Counted from the first letter of the stretch, positions 8,268 through 18,163 are shown. The stretch: DNA of 64,000 nt from Lacihabitans soyangensis (GCF_024343775.1 NZ_RJUF01000177.1:1-64000); one strand, 5' to 3'. Notes: a model not told the origin generated them from the sequence alone. Numbers and translations are program-made.

Positions 8268-8275
8268 TAATTTTG
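8268..8275 (+). promoter_or_regulatory. -7 element upstream of pyk
   Basis: TAATTTTG matches TAnnTTTG. The -33 box is weak (TTCTG 20 bases upstream). Transcription would start near 8281, which supports the internal ATG at 8358 as the pyk start rather than the earlier one at 8292. Confidence 0.5.
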
Positions 8276-8357
8276 TGGTTGAAACATCGAAATGTGGCGA
8301 ATACCGAATCTTTTATCCAAAAAAGCATTCAATTCTCCGAAATTATTAATCTATTAT

Positions 8358-9812
8358 ATGAATAAAAGAACAAAAATTGTAGCAACGGTAGGTCCAGCTT
8401 CTGAATCCGAAGAAATGTTGGTGGCTTTGGCTCAGGCGGGTGTAAATGTATTTCGATTGAATTTTTCGCATGGCACGCATGAGGATCACAAACTAAGAAT
8501 AGAGAAAATTAGAAAAATAAATACAGAATACGGTTTCAACTGTGCCATTTTGCAAGATTTGCAGGGGCCAAAAATCCGTGTTGGAGAGATGGTAGGAGGC
8601 AATGCAGGTGTGGATTTGATTGCTGGCAATAAGTTTGTTTTTACAAATGAAGATATCGTTGGAAATGCTGAACGTGCTAGTACGCCATACAAGGGTATGT
8701 TTCAAGACGTTAGCCTTGGTGACAGAATATTGATGGATGACGGTAAGCTAGAGGTAAGAGTAGTAAGTGTAGATAAAGATAAGCAGGAAGTTACTACTGA
8801 GGTAGTTTATGGTGGTCTTTTGAAACAAAAGAAAGGCGTTAACTTACCTAATACCAATATTTCGCAACCATCTGTAACTGACAAAGACTGGGCGGATTTG
8901 GATTTTGGCTTGGCAAATGATGTGGATTGGATTGCTCTTTCGTTTGTAAGAACTGCTAAAGAGATATTGGATATAAAAGAATATATCAAATCAAAGGGTT
9001 CATCGGCCAAGGTTATTGCTAAAGTTGAAAAACCCGAGGCCATTACTAATATGGACGAAATCATAGCCGCTACAGATGCAGTTATGGTAGCTAGAGGTGA
9101 CTTAGGGGTAGAAATGCCAGCTGAAGAAGTGCCAATTATACAGAAAGTATTGATTCACAAGTGTCATTTGGCGGCTAAGCCTGTTATAGTAGCAACACAA
9201 ATGTTGGAGAGCATGATAGAAAGTCCTAGCCCAACTAGAGCGGAAGTAGGTGATGTGGCCAACGCTGTATTGGACGGAGCTGATGCCGTTATGTTAAGTG
9301 CGGAAAGTGCATCTGGAAAGTATCCGGTGCTTTCGGTAGAAACAATGGCCAAAACTATTGCACATGTAGAGAAATTTGGAGATCCGTCTCGATTGTATTT
9401 CCGTCATCATACCAGAGTAACGGAGGCTGACTATGTTTCTGACGATAAAGACAACGATACAGTTATCATGATGGGTTGTAGAATGGCTCGCGATTTGAAT
9501 GTGAAAGCCTTGATCGGTATCACCTCTTCGGGTTATACTGCGGTGAGACTTTCTCACCACAGACCAAAATCCAATATTTATATCTTTACATCAAATACTA
9601 AGCTTATGACGCAGTTAAGCTTGTATTGGGGCGTAGAGGTTATTGCATTAGAAAAAATAAAATATGCCAATTCTGGTGATATGCTCGAAGAAGCCAACAA
9701 ATATTTGGTAACCAAAGGTTTGTTGCAAACTGGCGACAAATATATCAACACCATGAGTTTCCCTCTTACCGAAAACAACAGAACCAATACGGTTAGATTG
9801 AGTGTGGTGTAA
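8358..9812 (+). CDS. pyk: Pyruvate kinase
   Basis: 484 residues from the ATG at 8358 (MNKRTKIVATVGPASES is the normal N terminus; the in-frame extension back to 8292 has no family character). The barrel carries NVFRLNFSHG, LQDLQGPKIRVG, the active-site block KVEKPEAITNMDEI and VARGDLGVEMP with the Mg-binding acidic residues, and PVIVATQMLESM. The C-terminal allosteric domain is present (IGITSSGYTAVRLSHHRPKS). It converts PEP and ADP to pyruvate and ATP in glycolysis. It is monocistronic, with a hairpin terminator at 9833-9862. Confidence 0.97.
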   Translation: MNKRTKIVATVGPASESEEMLVALAQAGVNVFRLNFSHGTHEDHKLRIEKIRKINTEYGFNCAILQDLQGPKIRVGEMVGGNAGVDLIAGNKFVFTNEDIVGNAERASTPYKGMFQDVSLGDRILMDDGKLEVRVVSVDKDKQEVTTEVVYGGLLKQKKGVNLPNTNISQPSVTDKDWADLDFGLANDVDWIALSFVRTAKEILDIKEYIKSKGSSAKVIAKVEKPEAITNMDEIIAATDAVMVARGDLGVEMPAEEVPIIQKVLIHKCHLAAKPVIVATQMLESMIESPSPTRAEVGDVANAVLDGADAVMLSAESASGKYPVLSVETMAKTIAHVEKFGDPSRLYFRHHTRVTEADYVSDDKDNDTVIMMGCRMARDLNVKALIGITSSGYTAVRLSHHRPKSNIYIFTSNTKLMTQLSLYWGVEVIALEKIKYANSGDMLEEANKYLVTKGLLQTGDKYINTMSFPLTENNRTNTVRLSVV

Positions 9813-9832
9813 GTAATTAAGCATTGATTCTT

Positions 9833-9865
9833 AAGCCCTCATTTTCATAGAAATGGGGGCTTTTT
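9833..9865 (+). terminator. Terminator after pyk
   Basis: AAGCCCTCATTTT-CATAG-AAATGGGGGCTT followed by TTTTT. A strong 12-bp stem with one weak pair. Confidence 0.85.
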
Positions 9866-9950
9866 TATTATTAAATTTTCATTAACAATTCCTGAGTAAA
9901 CCTTCCGCTACTTTTATGCATCTAATGTTCAAATTTAAACTTCTACAATT

Positions 9951-10970
9951 ATGAGAGCTTTGGTGGTTTTTTTCGGAATGTTACTATGTGGAGCTTCAGC
10001 AACGGCTCAATATGACTATAACGACGAATATGGTTCTTCTTTTGATGGGCCTGACAGATATTTTTATGAGGATAACTTTGACTGGCGTTGGGACATCAGG
10101 GTGAGAATCTCAGACGGAATAGACAATGGTAGTCTTACTCGTAGAGAAGCCGACAGACTTTATAATAAGCTTGAGCGGATAGAAAGAAAAGAGTATGCTT
10201 ACCAATCTGACGGTTTTCTGAGTGCTTTTGAGCAAGATGAAATCTGGGAGGATGTGGTTGACCTTAACAGATTGATTGGTATAGAACTTCGTGATTGGGA
10301 CAGAACCTATTATGGCTACAGTCCTCGTGGTTTGAGTTTCAACGGATATTTACCTTGGTACTTTGGTTCTACCTACGATTTTTACCGTTTTGACAGAAGA
10401 GGTTATGGAAGCATCTCATTTGGATATCGTCCGAGAGCGTTTTTCCCAAGAAGCCATGTCTATTACAGAAACAGAAGCTACACTAGCAACTGGAACCATA
10501 GAAACAACAACTGGAATAGAAACGATAACTGGGACAGAGACAGAAGCTGGAATAGAAGTAACAATAGCAACAGAGATTGGAATAGCAGCCGTAGCAGAAC
10601 CGAGGATAGGAACAACAACAGAAATAATAACTACAGCAGAGGTTCAAGATCTTCGGATAATAGAAACAACAGCAGTAGTAGAGATTCGAGGTCAAATGAT
10701 AACAGAAGCAACTCAGGTAACTGGGGAAGTGGTAGCTCAAGAAGTGATGTTCCTAGCACAACACCTCAGAGAAATGGAAATAGTAGAACAGAAGCTCCAA
10801 GCACCTCATCGAGAGGACGTGAGAACAATAGGAGGGAGGAAATACTAACTCCGAGACCATCTACCAAAAGCTCGGACAATGGATCAAGCAGAGGCAATGA
10901 TAGCGGAAGAAGGAGCCTTCCAGATAGAGGTAAATCAAACGATTCGGGTAGAAGAGGAAATAATTTCTAA
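9951..10970 (+). CDS. Secreted protein with Asn/Arg/Ser-rich low-complexity C-terminal half
   Basis: 339 residues. A signal peptide (MRALVVFFGMLLCGASATAQ) precedes an acidic, aromatic N-terminal domain (residues 21-170) with a helical segment SLTRREADRLYNKLERIERKE that recurs in Bacteroidota secreted proteins of unknown role. From about residue 175 to the end the chain is almost only Asn, Arg, Ser, Asp, Gly and Thr, with RNRSYTSNWNHRNNNWNRND-like repeats. Such tails are disordered and may bind surface polymers. The DNA there is a purine-rich degenerate repeat, which opens long false frames on both strands. Confidence 0.75.
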   Translation: MRALVVFFGMLLCGASATAQYDYNDEYGSSFDGPDRYFYEDNFDWRWDIRVRISDGIDNGSLTRREADRLYNKLERIERKEYAYQSDGFLSAFEQDEIWEDVVDLNRLIGIELRDWDRTYYGYSPRGLSFNGYLPWYFGSTYDFYRFDRRGYGSISFGYRPRAFFPRSHVYYRNRSYTSNWNHRNNNWNRNDNWDRDRSWNRSNNSNRDWNSSRSRTEDRNNNRNNNYSRGSRSSDNRNNSSSRDSRSNDNRSNSGNWGSGSSRSDVPSTTPQRNGNSRTEAPSTSSRGRENNRREEILTPRPSTKSSDNGSSRGNDSGRRSLPDRGKSNDSGRRGNNF

Positions 10971-10974
10971 TAAT

Positions 10975-11004
10975 AAAAATGGCGACTTTCGGTCGTCATT
11001 TTTG
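10975..11004. terminator. Bidirectional terminator
   Basis: AAAAATGGCGAC-TTTC-GGTCGTCATTTTT between convergent genes, with A and T tracts on both sides. Confidence 0.8.
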
Positions 11005-11005
11005 T

Positions 11006-11440
11006 TTAAAGCCAAGGCTGATTAATTTCTCCCAAAAATACTTGGTGGTCTTTTCCTTCTAAAAAATGTTCTTTTATTTGGGTTTTTATATTGGGGTATA
11101 GATTATAATTTTCTATGGTCTCAATTGGTAACCAACAGATTTCGAGAGCAGTTGTTTCGTTTGGATTGAGTTGTGGTGTACCAGAAACTACTTTGGCCTT
11201 GAAGACACAGTGCAAGGTATCTTTGTTTTGTTGATGGACCTCTGCCAAGAATAGTAAATTCTGGACCTCAATCTCCAAACCAATTTCTTCCTCCAATTCT
11301 CTTTTTAAGGCAACTTCTAGTTTTTCGCCAAATTCTAGATTACCACCTGGAATTGCATACAACAAATTGCCATTGTAATTGTATTTCAGCGTAAGTAGTT
11401 TATTGTCAGCTAGAATGATAGCCGAAGGTCTGGTTTTCAT
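11006..11440 (-). CDS. Nudix hydrolase
   Basis: 144 residues from the ATG at 11440 (an upstream in-frame TTG is less likely). The complete Nudix box G-x5-E-x7-REUxEExGU is present: GGNLEFGEKLEVALK then RELEEEIGL at residues 32-55. Nudix enzymes cleave nucleoside diphosphates linked to another group. The substrate cannot be told from the sequence; the size fits MutT/ADP-ribose or dinucleotide types. It lies 6 bases after the gene encoding a small membrane protein and may share its transcript. Confidence 0.9.
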   Translation of the reverse strand: MKTRPSAIILADNKLLTLKYNYNGNLLYAIPGGNLEFGEKLEVALKRELEEEIGLEIEVQNLLFLAEVHQQNKDTLHCVFKAKVVSGTPQLNPNETTALEICWLPIETIENYNLYPNIKTQIKEHFLEGKDHQVFLGEINQPWL

Positions 11441-11446
11441 CAAAGC

Positions 11447-11893
11447 TTATCTTGAAAAATTATAACCTATTCCAAAGTTTGTTCTGAATACCCCGATGTC
11501 GAACTTTCTGCCTGCGTAGGGTGAGATTTCGAAGGCTATCTGAACCTTTTTATATTTCTCAAAAGGCATTAATCTCACCCCGAAGTTCATAAAATAACCT
11601 TCTAAAATATTGTTATTTTCTATGGCATTCAGATAATTCATCTTTACGCCTCCTCCCAAATAGGTTATGGACTTCGGTGTTTTTTTTAGATTTATTTCTG
11701 GAGAAATATCTGTGCTTAACGAAGAAAAGTAAGAGTTGGTTTGAAATTTAACATCTAACCAAACCGCCTTGGAGGGATTGGTACTAAGTCCTAAAATAGA
11801 ATTGAATGGATAGTAAACCACACTTTGTGCATAGCTTGTGATACTCATACCGAACATCAAACCTGTAATATATAAACTGATTCTTTTGGGCAT
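11447..11893 (-). CDS. Exported hypothetical, small beta-barrel type
   Basis: 148 residues: signal peptide ending SITSYAQ, then short amphipathic strands (KAVWLDVKFQTN, YFMNFGVRLMPF, VQIAFEISPYAG) and a terminal FRTNFGIGYNFSR that ends in an aromatic strand, as in outer-membrane barrels. I do not recognise a family. It lies 9 bases downstream of the MarR regulator, so regulator, this gene and the Nudix gene could be one transcript controlled by MarR. Confidence 0.7.
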   Translation of the reverse strand: MPKRISLYITGLMFGMSITSYAQSVVYYPFNSILGLSTNPSKAVWLDVKFQTNSYFSSLSTDISPEINLKKTPKSITYLGGGVKMNYLNAIENNNILEGYFMNFGVRLMPFEKYKKVQIAFEISPYAGRKFDIGVFRTNFGIGYNFSR

Positions 11894-11902
11894 AATAAAA
11901 GA

Positions 11903-12367
11903 TTAGTCAACAATGGCCAATTCAGTGTTCTTGGCGTCTGCAGCTGTTTTTTCTACGATTTCGTTGATTTGTTGAATCACCTCAAAAAAGGTTTTCAATT
12001 GTTCCTTAGACAAAGTCTCACTAAGTTTATTATTGAATTCAATTACCCCTAATCTCGCAAAGTTTCGTTTCTCTTTGCCTAAATCAGTTAAAAAAACGTT
12101 TACAAAGCGTTTGTCCACCGGATCTGTTTCTCTATAAATCCAACCTTTTTCTTCGAGTGATTTGAGCATTCTGGTTAAGCTTCTTGGTTCCATACCAATA
12201 GATGGACCAATTTTAGTAGCTGGAGTGCCTTTTTCTAAATCAATGTTGAGCAAAACATAGCCAATAGACATGGTCATATCCTCGCTGGCAGCATATATAT
12301 TATACATGCGAGATATAGCATGCCAAACCCACTTTATATGAAAGTCTATGGTTTTCTCTTTTTTCAT
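11903..12367 (-). CDS. MarR-family transcriptional regulator
   Basis: 154 residues from ATG 12367. The winged helix is clear: TPATKIGPSIGMEPRSLTRMLKSLEEKGWIYRE (recognition helix GMEPRSLTRML) followed by the wing TDPVDKRFVNVFLTDLGKE, with flanking dimerisation helices. MarR proteins are dimers that repress near palindromic sites and are released by small phenolic or oxidant ligands. A perfect 16-bp palindrome overlaps its own -7 box at 12392-12407, which suggests autoregulation. Confidence 0.92.
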   Translation of the reverse strand: MKKEKTIDFHIKWVWHAISRMYNIYAASEDMTMSIGYVLLNIDLEKGTPATKIGPSIGMEPRSLTRMLKSLEEKGWIYRETDPVDKRFVNVFLTDLGKEKRNFARLGVIEFNNKLSETLSKEQLKTFFEVIQQINEIVEKTAADAKNTELAIVD

Positions 12368-12391
12368 TTTACTCAAAGAATTCTAAATCTA

Positions 12392-12433
12392 TAGTTTTGC
12401 AAAACTAAACATTTTTAATGTTATGCAAGCATA
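12392..12433 (-). promoter_or_regulatory. Promoter plus palindromic operator of the MarR gene
   Basis: TAGTTTTGCAAAACTA (12392-12407) is a perfect 16-bp palindrome whose minus-strand half is itself a TAnnTTTG -7 box. A second inverted repeat, TATGC-AA-GCATA, sits at 12422-12433 near the -33 position. Placement over the promoter core fits repression by the MarR product. Confidence 0.6.
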
Positions 12434-12462
12434 CTATAAAGTTTTTGTAACGAAATAATTAA

Positions 12463-12954
12463 TTAAAATGGCCAGGTGGAAATTCTGGTCTTAGAGTCAA
12501 AAACGATGGTTCTTTTATCGCTTCCAAAAATGATATTTACAAGATTGGTTTGGTCAGAAAACATCTCTTGCATGATATTATTATAAATTGTGTAGTTTTT
12601 AATGTTCTTACAATCAAATATTTCTAAATAAAGCCAAGTGGCGTTAGCTTCTTTTTCTTTCCCATAAAACTTTCCGAATTTTACGTCTTTGTCAGGCGAT
12701 ACTAGGGCCAAATTTTTGCGAAGATATTGTTCAATAAGTGGATCAACAACGTTTTCTGGGTCCTCTATTTTGACTAATTTACCTTTGTTAAAATTCGTCA
12801 ACGTTAACTCTAAATCATCCGTAAATACTCGAACTGATAGTTCCAAAGACCCAGATTTTGGGTTATAGTTGATTTCGGTAAGTGATGTATGAAAATCGTG
12901 CTTAGGACTCCAATTTGTGTTCAGAAAACAAACAAGAAGTAGAATCCTAAGCAT
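12463..12954 (-). CDS. DUF6702 family exported protein
   Basis: 163 residues with a short hydrophobic leader. The motif HDFHTSLTEINYNPKSGSLELSVRVFTDDLE is the hallmark of DUF6702, a Bacteroidota family of unknown function that usually lies beside a membrane metallopeptidase or M1 peptidase gene. It starts 3 bases after rseP and so belongs to the rseP transcript. A role in envelope maintenance is an inference from that linkage. Confidence 0.8.
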   Translation of the reverse strand: MLRILLLVCFLNTNWSPKHDFHTSLTEINYNPKSGSLELSVRVFTDDLELTLTNFNKGKLVKIEDPENVVDPLIEQYLRKNLALVSPDKDVKFGKFYGKEKEANATWLYLEIFDCKNIKNYTIYNNIMQEMFSDQTNLVNIIFGSDKRTIVFDSKTRISTWPF

Positions 12955-12957
12955 TTT

Positions 12958-14289
12958 TTAGAATAGTAGTTTTAGGGTGTCATTGAACAACACGTACACC
13001 ATCAAGGCCAAAAGAATAAATGTTCCTATTTGTTGGGTGCGTTCCATAAATTTCTCTGAAGGCTTGCGGCCACTGATCATTTCATAAAGCAATACGATGA
13101 CATGGCCACCATCTAATGCAGGAATCGGTAGAGCATTCATAAATGCCAAAGCCATAGAAAGCAATCCGGTAAGTGCCCAGAATTTTTCCCAATCCCATTT
13201 CGGAGAAAACATTTGTGCTAAACCTACTGGTCCAGTAAGTGCATTTTTAGGCGAAATATGTCCTTTGAAAATTCTTGCAAAACCATTGATTTGTTGAGGA
13301 ATTACTCCTAATGCTTCTACTGAGCCAACTTTGAAAGCCTCTGGTAAAGAGTACATAGCCTTCGTTGAAGTTAGGAGACTTTTTGGGTAAAAACCTATGG
13401 CTGAATCTGCCGTAACTACTGGATGTATAACAAGGCTTGTGCCTTTTCTTTCAATTCCTAAGTCAACTTTTTTGTTGGCCGATTTCTTTATTAGTGGTTG
13501 TATTTGTTGATAATATGTAATTGGTGTACCATTAAAACTCACTATTTTGTCTCCACTTCTTAGTCCAGACTTTTCTGCTGGCATGCCTTTGGTTACGCGG
13601 TCAACTTCAAAAGGAATGATGGGATCTATAAAGTAGTTTTTCTGAGCAACTTTGTCTATTAGTTCGTTGGGTATTGGTATTTCTAAGGTTGTACTATCTC
13701 TTTCAACAGTAAACAGTACATTTTCATTGGTAATTGAGCCTCGCAATTCACTAAGCGTTTCATAGTCTTTACCATTTATTTTAGTGATTTTATCTCCTGT
13801 TTTTAGGCCAATTTTCTCGGCCATTGGGTAGGCAAATATTCCTCTTTTGTTTATTTCCTCTTTGGTGTAGTCTTCATCTCCCCAAACGTATTTTACGCCA
13901 GAGAATATCAGTATACCAAGAATTACGTTTACAATGATTCCTCCCAACATTACAAAAAGTCTCTGCCAAGCTGGTTTTGAACGAAATTCCCACGGCTCAG
14001 GCGTAGAAGATAGCTGTGAAGCGTCTTTGGTTTCGTCAATCATACCGGCTATATCTACGTAGCCACCCAATGGAAACCAACCTAGGCCGTATTCGGTATC
14101 GCCTTTTTTCTTTTTCCAAAGAGCAAAGTTTAGGACGTTGGGAAGTGGAAATAAAAAGTCAAAGAATATATAAAATTTATTAACTCGGATGTTGAAGATT
14201 CTGGCAAATATAAAATGTCCAAATTCGTGTAGTCCAACTAAAATCGTAAGTGCCAGCAAAAGCTGAGCGGCCATAATTAATCCTTCCAT
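12958..14289 (-). CDS. rseP: RIP metalloprotease RseP (site-2 protease)
   Basis: 443 residues. The zinc motif HEFGH is at residues 21-25 in the first membrane helix, followed by a long cytosolic/periplasmic insertion with two PDZ domains (AEKIGLKTGDKITKINGK and AEKSGLRSGDKIVSFNGT) and the C-terminal motif LPIPALDGGH in a later helix. RseP cuts transmembrane segments of anti-sigma factors and remnant signal peptides. The family length is about 440-450. dxr, the frequent neighbour, is not seen; DUF6702 follows at once. Confidence 0.95.
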   Translation of the reverse strand: MEGLIMAAQLLLALTILVGLHEFGHFIFARIFNIRVNKFYIFFDFLFPLPNVLNFALWKKKKGDTEYGLGWFPLGGYVDIAGMIDETKDASQLSSTPEPWEFRSKPAWQRLFVMLGGIIVNVILGILIFSGVKYVWGDEDYTKEEINKRGIFAYPMAEKIGLKTGDKITKINGKDYETLSELRGSITNENVLFTVERDSTTLEIPIPNELIDKVAQKNYFIDPIIPFEVDRVTKGMPAEKSGLRSGDKIVSFNGTPITYYQQIQPLIKKSANKKVDLGIERKGTSLVIHPVVTADSAIGFYPKSLLTSTKAMYSLPEAFKVGSVEALGVIPQQINGFARIFKGHISPKNALTGPVGLAQMFSPKWDWEKFWALTGLLSMALAFMNALPIPALDGGHVIVLLYEMISGRKPSEKFMERTQQIGTFILLALMVYVLFNDTLKLLF

Positions 14290-14408
14290 ATTTTTTGGCT
14301 AAGCCTGATAGTTTGTCTTTGGTATCTAAAACGCAAAATTCGTTATAAAATTCAAATAATGTAGTATTTAGGAGCAAAAATGAGCGTATTTTCCTAGAAT
14401 TTATACAT

Positions 14409-14443
14409 AAAAAAACACCCACACCGGAAACCGACGTGGGTGT
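14409..14443 (-). terminator. Terminator of the sdhCAB operon
   Basis: Minus strand ACACCCAC...GTGGGTGT with an inner CGG-TTT-CCG pair and a following TTTTTTT. A TAACTTTG -7-like box at 14473-14480 lies upstream of it and could serve rseP; if so, this hairpin would act as an attenuator. Confidence 0.75.
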
Positions 14444-14520
14444 CTCGCTACTAAATCCACACAACTTTGATACAAAGTTAGTAAAAGATTTTAATGTAGC
14501 AACAGTTTTTAATTATTTTT

Positions 14521-15288
14521 TTAAACGCCTGTACTGCTTATACTTGCACCTAAAAATTCTCTATTTAATCTAGCAATATTCTCTAGAGAAATCTCTTTTG
14601 GACACTCTGCCGCACATGCTCCAGTGTTTGTACAAGCTCCAAATCCTTCGGCATCCATTTGGGCAACCATATTGAGGGCTCTTGACTCTCTTTCTGGTTG
14701 GCCTTGAGGTAACAATGCCAATTGAGAAACTTTGGCAGATACAAAAAGCATCGCTGAAGCATTTTTACAAGCGGCTACGCATGCCCCACAGCCTATGCAA
14801 GCCGCTGCAGCAAATGCCATGTCTGCTTTGTCTTTTCCAATAGGCAGACTATTGGCATCTTGGGCATTTCCTGTGTTTACAGATACATAACCACCTGAGG
14901 CTATTATTCTATCAAACGCCGAGCGATCAACCACTAAGTCTTTGATAACTGGGAATGCTTTTGATCTCCATGGTTCTACAACTATGGTGTCGCCGTCATT
15001 AAAGGTTCTCATGTGTAGCTGACAAGTGGTAACACCTTCAAGCGGTCCATGAGGTTGGCCATTGATATACATGGAGCACATTCCACATATTCCTTCACGG
15101 CAATCGTGGTCAAATGCTATCGGTTCTTTGTTTTCTTGTACAAGTTTTTCGTTTAGTACGTCAAACATCTCCAAAAACGACATGTCTGGCGAAACGTGAT
15201 CAACTTTATATGTTTCTAAACTACCTGAAGTTTTGGCATTTTTTTGCTTCCAAACTTTCAGATTAATGGTCATATTACCTGTGCTCAT
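14521..15288 (-). CDS. sdhB: Succinate dehydrogenase/fumarate reductase iron-sulfur subunit
   Basis: 255 residues. The [2Fe-2S] site is CREGICGMC (Cys63, 68, 71) plus Cys89. The [4Fe-4S] and [3Fe-4S] clusters are held by [12 protein letters not shown] and [12 protein letters not shown]. It passes electrons from the FAD of SdhA to the quinone site in SdhC at the inner membrane. It is the third gene of sdhC-A-B, 22 bases after sdhA, the order found for type B enzymes. Confidence 0.97.
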   Translation of the reverse strand: MSTGNMTINLKVWKQKNAKTSGSLETYKVDHVSPDMSFLEMFDVLNEKLVQENKEPIAFDHDCREGICGMCSMYINGQPHGPLEGVTTCQLHMRTFNDGDTIVVEPWRSKAFPVIKDLVVDRSAFDRIIASGGYVSVNTGNAQDANSLPIGKDKADMAFAAAACIGCGACVAACKNASAMLFVSAKVSQLALLPQGQPERESRALNMVAQMDAEGFGACTNTGACAAECPKEISLENIARLNREFLGASISSTGV

Positions 15289-15310
15289 AATTCAAAAAAA
15301 ATTGAAATAA

Positions 15311-17299
15311 TTATTTATAGTTACGTTGAGCTATTTTGATGTTCTCATATTTAAGCTCTTCTTTGTGCAGCTCCCATTGGCTTTCACCTTTGTGTTCCCA
15401 AGCTGCCACATACATATAGTTTTCGTCGTCACGCATGGCTTCACCACCGTCTTCTTGGTATTCTTCTCTGAAGTGTCCACCACAAGATTCGTTTCTATTC
15501 AATGCATCTATACACATCAACTCTCCTAACTCTATAAAGTCAGCCACACGGCCAGCTTTGTCAAGCTCAGGGTTGAATCCGTCTATATCACCCAAAACTC
15601 TAAGATCGCTCCAGAACTCTTTTTTCAAGGCTTGGATTTCAGCAATGGCTTCTTTCAAACCTTTTTCGTTTCTGGCCATTCCGCATTTTTCCCACATGAT
15701 TTTTCCTAATCTTTTGTGGAATGATTCTGGTGATTGTTTTCCTTTGATATTTAATAATTTCTCAATTCTCTCACGTGTTGCTTTCTCAGCTTCTACAAAT
15801 GCTTCATGATCAGTAGGAATTGCCTTGGTTTTAATTTCGGCCGACAAGTATGCACCAATGGTATAAGGAATCACAAAATATCCATCTGATAAACCTTGCA
15901 TCAGAGCAGAAGCTCCCAATCGGTTGGCTCCGTGGTCAGAGAAATTGGCCTCACCTAAACAATATAGACCTGGAACGGTAGTCATGAGGTTATAATCTAC
16001 CCAAACACCACCCATGGTATAGTGTACTGCTGGATATATCATCATAGGAACTTCGTAAGGATCTTCTCCCGTAATTTGTTTGTACATGTCAAACAAGTTA
16101 CCATACTCCTCTTTTACAACTTCTTTTCCTAGGCGAATCAAAGTATCCAAATCAGGGTTTTCGATACCCAATTTTGTAGCCTCTGCTCTACCGTATTTGT
16201 TGATTAAGTTTGATTTAAAATCTAGATATACCGCCATTTTAGTAGCACCTACACCATAGCCAGCATCACATCTTTCCTTGGCTGCACGTGAAGCGATGTC
16301 TCTTGGCACTAGGTTACCAAACGCAGGGTAACGACGCTCTAAGTAGTAATCTCTTTCCTCTTCTGGAATATCGTTGGCTGCACGTTTGTCGTCTTTTTGT
16401 TTTGGAACCCAAATACGTCCGTCATTACGCAAGGATTCAGACATCAAAGTTAGCTTTGACTGATGATCGCCAGAAACCGGTATACATGTGGGGTGAATCT
16501 GCGTGAAACAAGGATTTGCAAATAATGCTCCTTGTTTGTGGGCTTTCCAAGCTGCAGTTACATTACTTCCCATGGCGTTGGTAGATAGATAAAATACGTT
16601 TCCGTATCCACCAGTACACAATAACACTGCATGTCCGAAATGTCTTTCAAGTTCTCCAGTGATAAGATTTCTTGCAATAATTCCTCGTGCTTTGCCGTCG
16701 ATTTTAACAACATCAAGCATTTCATGACGAGAATAATTTACAACAGAACCCTTACCTATTTGTCTCTCAAGTGCCGAATAAGCTCCTAAAAGTAATTGTT
16801 GACCAGTTTGTCCGGCAGCATAAAAAGTACGTTGTACTTGTGTACCACCAAAGGATCTGTTTCGCAACATACCACCATAATCACGTGCGAAAGGTACACC
16901 TTGAGCCACACATTGGTCAATAATATTGGCTGAAACTTCAGCTAAACGGTGAACGTTTGCTTCTCTTGCTCTGTAATCACCACCTTTGATGGTGTCGTAG
17001 AACAATCTGTATGTAGAGTCTCCGTCGTTTTGATAATTTTTAGCTGCGTTGATACCTCCTTGAGCCGCAATGGAGTGAGCTCGACGTGGAGAATCTTGAA
17101 AACAAAATGTTTTGACCTTATAGCCCATTTCGGCCAATGACGCCGCAGCCGAAGCTCCGGCAAGTCCTGTACCTACCACTATAATTTCCAGACTACGCTT
17201 GTTGGCTGGGTTTACCAAAGGTACGGATGATTTATATTTCGTCCATTTTTCGCCTATTGGGCCTTCAGGCACCTTTGCGTCCAATTTTATTGTTGCCAT
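15311..17299 (-). CDS. sdhA: Succinate dehydrogenase/fumarate reductase flavoprotein subunit
   Basis: 662 residues. The FAD fold begins [46 protein letters not shown] contains the flavinylation His, and HPTCIP, with the catalytic-region Arg farther on ([12 protein letters not shown]), completes the active site. It oxidises succinate to fumarate (or the reverse) in the citric acid cycle. The length above 600 and the operon order CAB fit the B. subtilis/Wolinella type (quinone-linked with one cytochrome b subunit). Confidence 0.97.
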   Translation of the reverse strand: MATIKLDAKVPEGPIGEKWTKYKSSVPLVNPANKRSLEIIVVGTGLAGASAAASLAEMGYKVKTFCFQDSPRRAHSIAAQGGINAAKNYQNDGDSTYRLFYDTIKGGDYRAREANVHRLAEVSANIIDQCVAQGVPFARDYGGMLRNRSFGGTQVQRTFYAAGQTGQQLLLGAYSALERQIGKGSVVNYSRHEMLDVVKIDGKARGIIARNLITGELERHFGHAVLLCTGGYGNVFYLSTNAMGSNVTAAWKAHKQGALFANPCFTQIHPTCIPVSGDHQSKLTLMSESLRNDGRIWVPKQKDDKRAANDIPEEERDYYLERRYPAFGNLVPRDIASRAAKERCDAGYGVGATKMAVYLDFKSNLINKYGRAEATKLGIENPDLDTLIRLGKEVVKEEYGNLFDMYKQITGEDPYEVPMMIYPAVHYTMGGVWVDYNLMTTVPGLYCLGEANFSDHGANRLGASALMQGLSDGYFVIPYTIGAYLSAEIKTKAIPTDHEAFVEAEKATRERIEKLLNIKGKQSPESFHKRLGKIMWEKCGMARNEKGLKEAIAEIQALKKEFWSDLRVLGDIDGFNPELDKAGRVADFIELGELMCIDALNRNESCGGHFREEYQEDGGEAMRDDENYMYVAAWEHKGESQWELHKEELKYENIKIAQRNYK

Positions 17300-17320
17300 T
17301 TTTTTATAATTAAGCTGAAA

Positions 17321-18100
17321 TTATTTTAAAAAATAAAAATATAAAGGCATTGCTGCATATCCGATAGGAATCAAAACCGCAAAAACCCAAACTCCAATTC
17401 CTTTGATAAGTGGCGTATATTTTGGGTGACTCCACCCCAAAGTTTGAAACGCACTTTGGAAACCATGAAACATGTGGAACGCTACAGCAAACATAGATAG
17501 CACATAGAAAAGTACTAATAAGATGTTTTGAAATGAGAACGAAACTACACTGTATAGGTCCTTAACTATGATGGTTTTTGTTCCCGCAGCCTCATTTAAC
17601 GATTCCACTTTTTTGGCTTCTTGAGTATAACCCGTTTCCATCATAGTTGTTTCAATATTTCCACTTGAAATTTGCTCAGTGTACTTTACGTATGGTAGTG
17701 CCTCATTGTGGTATTTGTACCAGAAGTCACTCATGTGTACCGCCAGATAAACCAAAAGAATGGTTCCCAAAACGGCCATGTTACGACTAAAAACATTCGA
17801 TGAATTTTTAACTACCGCATATCCAACTGGACGAGCTTGACGGTTTTTGTAGGTTATGTACAATCCCCAAAAAGCATGGAATAGTATAAGTGCGTAGTTT
17901 ACGTAAGAAACGATTTTGATAAGCGGAAAAGTGGTCATGAAAACCGCGTAGTTATTGAAGGCATAACCACCGTCGTTTTTAAACAATTGTAGGTTTCCGA
18001 TGAGGTGTACTATCAAAAAAGTACATAAAAACAAGCCCGTGAGTGCCATTAGGAGTTTTTTACCTATGGAGCTTGTTAAGGTTTTTGTTAGCCAAGACAT
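17321..18100 (-). CDS. sdhC: Succinate dehydrogenase cytochrome b558-type subunit
   Basis: 259 residues with five predicted membrane helices (starts at about 12, 60, 105, 185 and 230). Histidines that could bind the two haems are placed in helices: FLIVHLIGNLQ, ILFHAFWGLY, LAVHMSDFWYKYH and AFHMFHGFQSAF. The fused five-helix form replaces separate SdhC and SdhD. First gene of sdhCAB; a TAGATTTG -7 box at 18164-18171 (minus strand) lies 64 bases upstream. Confidence 0.93.
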   Translation of the reverse strand: MSWLTKTLTSSIGKKLLMALTGLFLCTFLIVHLIGNLQLFKNDGGYAFNNYAVFMTTFPLIKIVSYVNYALILFHAFWGLYITYKNRQARPVGYAVVKNSSNVFSRNMAVLGTILLVYLAVHMSDFWYKYHNEALPYVKYTEQISSGNIETTMMETGYTQEAKKVESLNEAAGTKTIIVKDLYSVVSFSFQNILLVLFYVLSMFAVAFHMFHGFQSAFQTLGWSHPKYTPLIKGIGVWVFAVLIPIGYAAMPLYFYFLK

Positions 18101-18163
18101 ATTATATTTTTAAAATTTAAATAATAGTAAATACTTAGAAAAATCCAATTTACTTTCGAGGTT

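Noticed and set aside
10363-10848. A 161-codon plus-strand ORF (and an 85-codon minus-strand one) inside the low-complexity gene at 9951-10970
   Set aside because: It is open only because the purine-rich repeat lacks stop codons in several frames; it is Thr/Glu/Ile-biased and has no start context or family signal.
14463-14480. AACTTTG-ATA-CAAAGTT palindrome as an operator between sdhB and rseP
   Set aside because: It overlaps a possible -7 box by chance composition and lies in the operon end region; no regulator or second site supports it.
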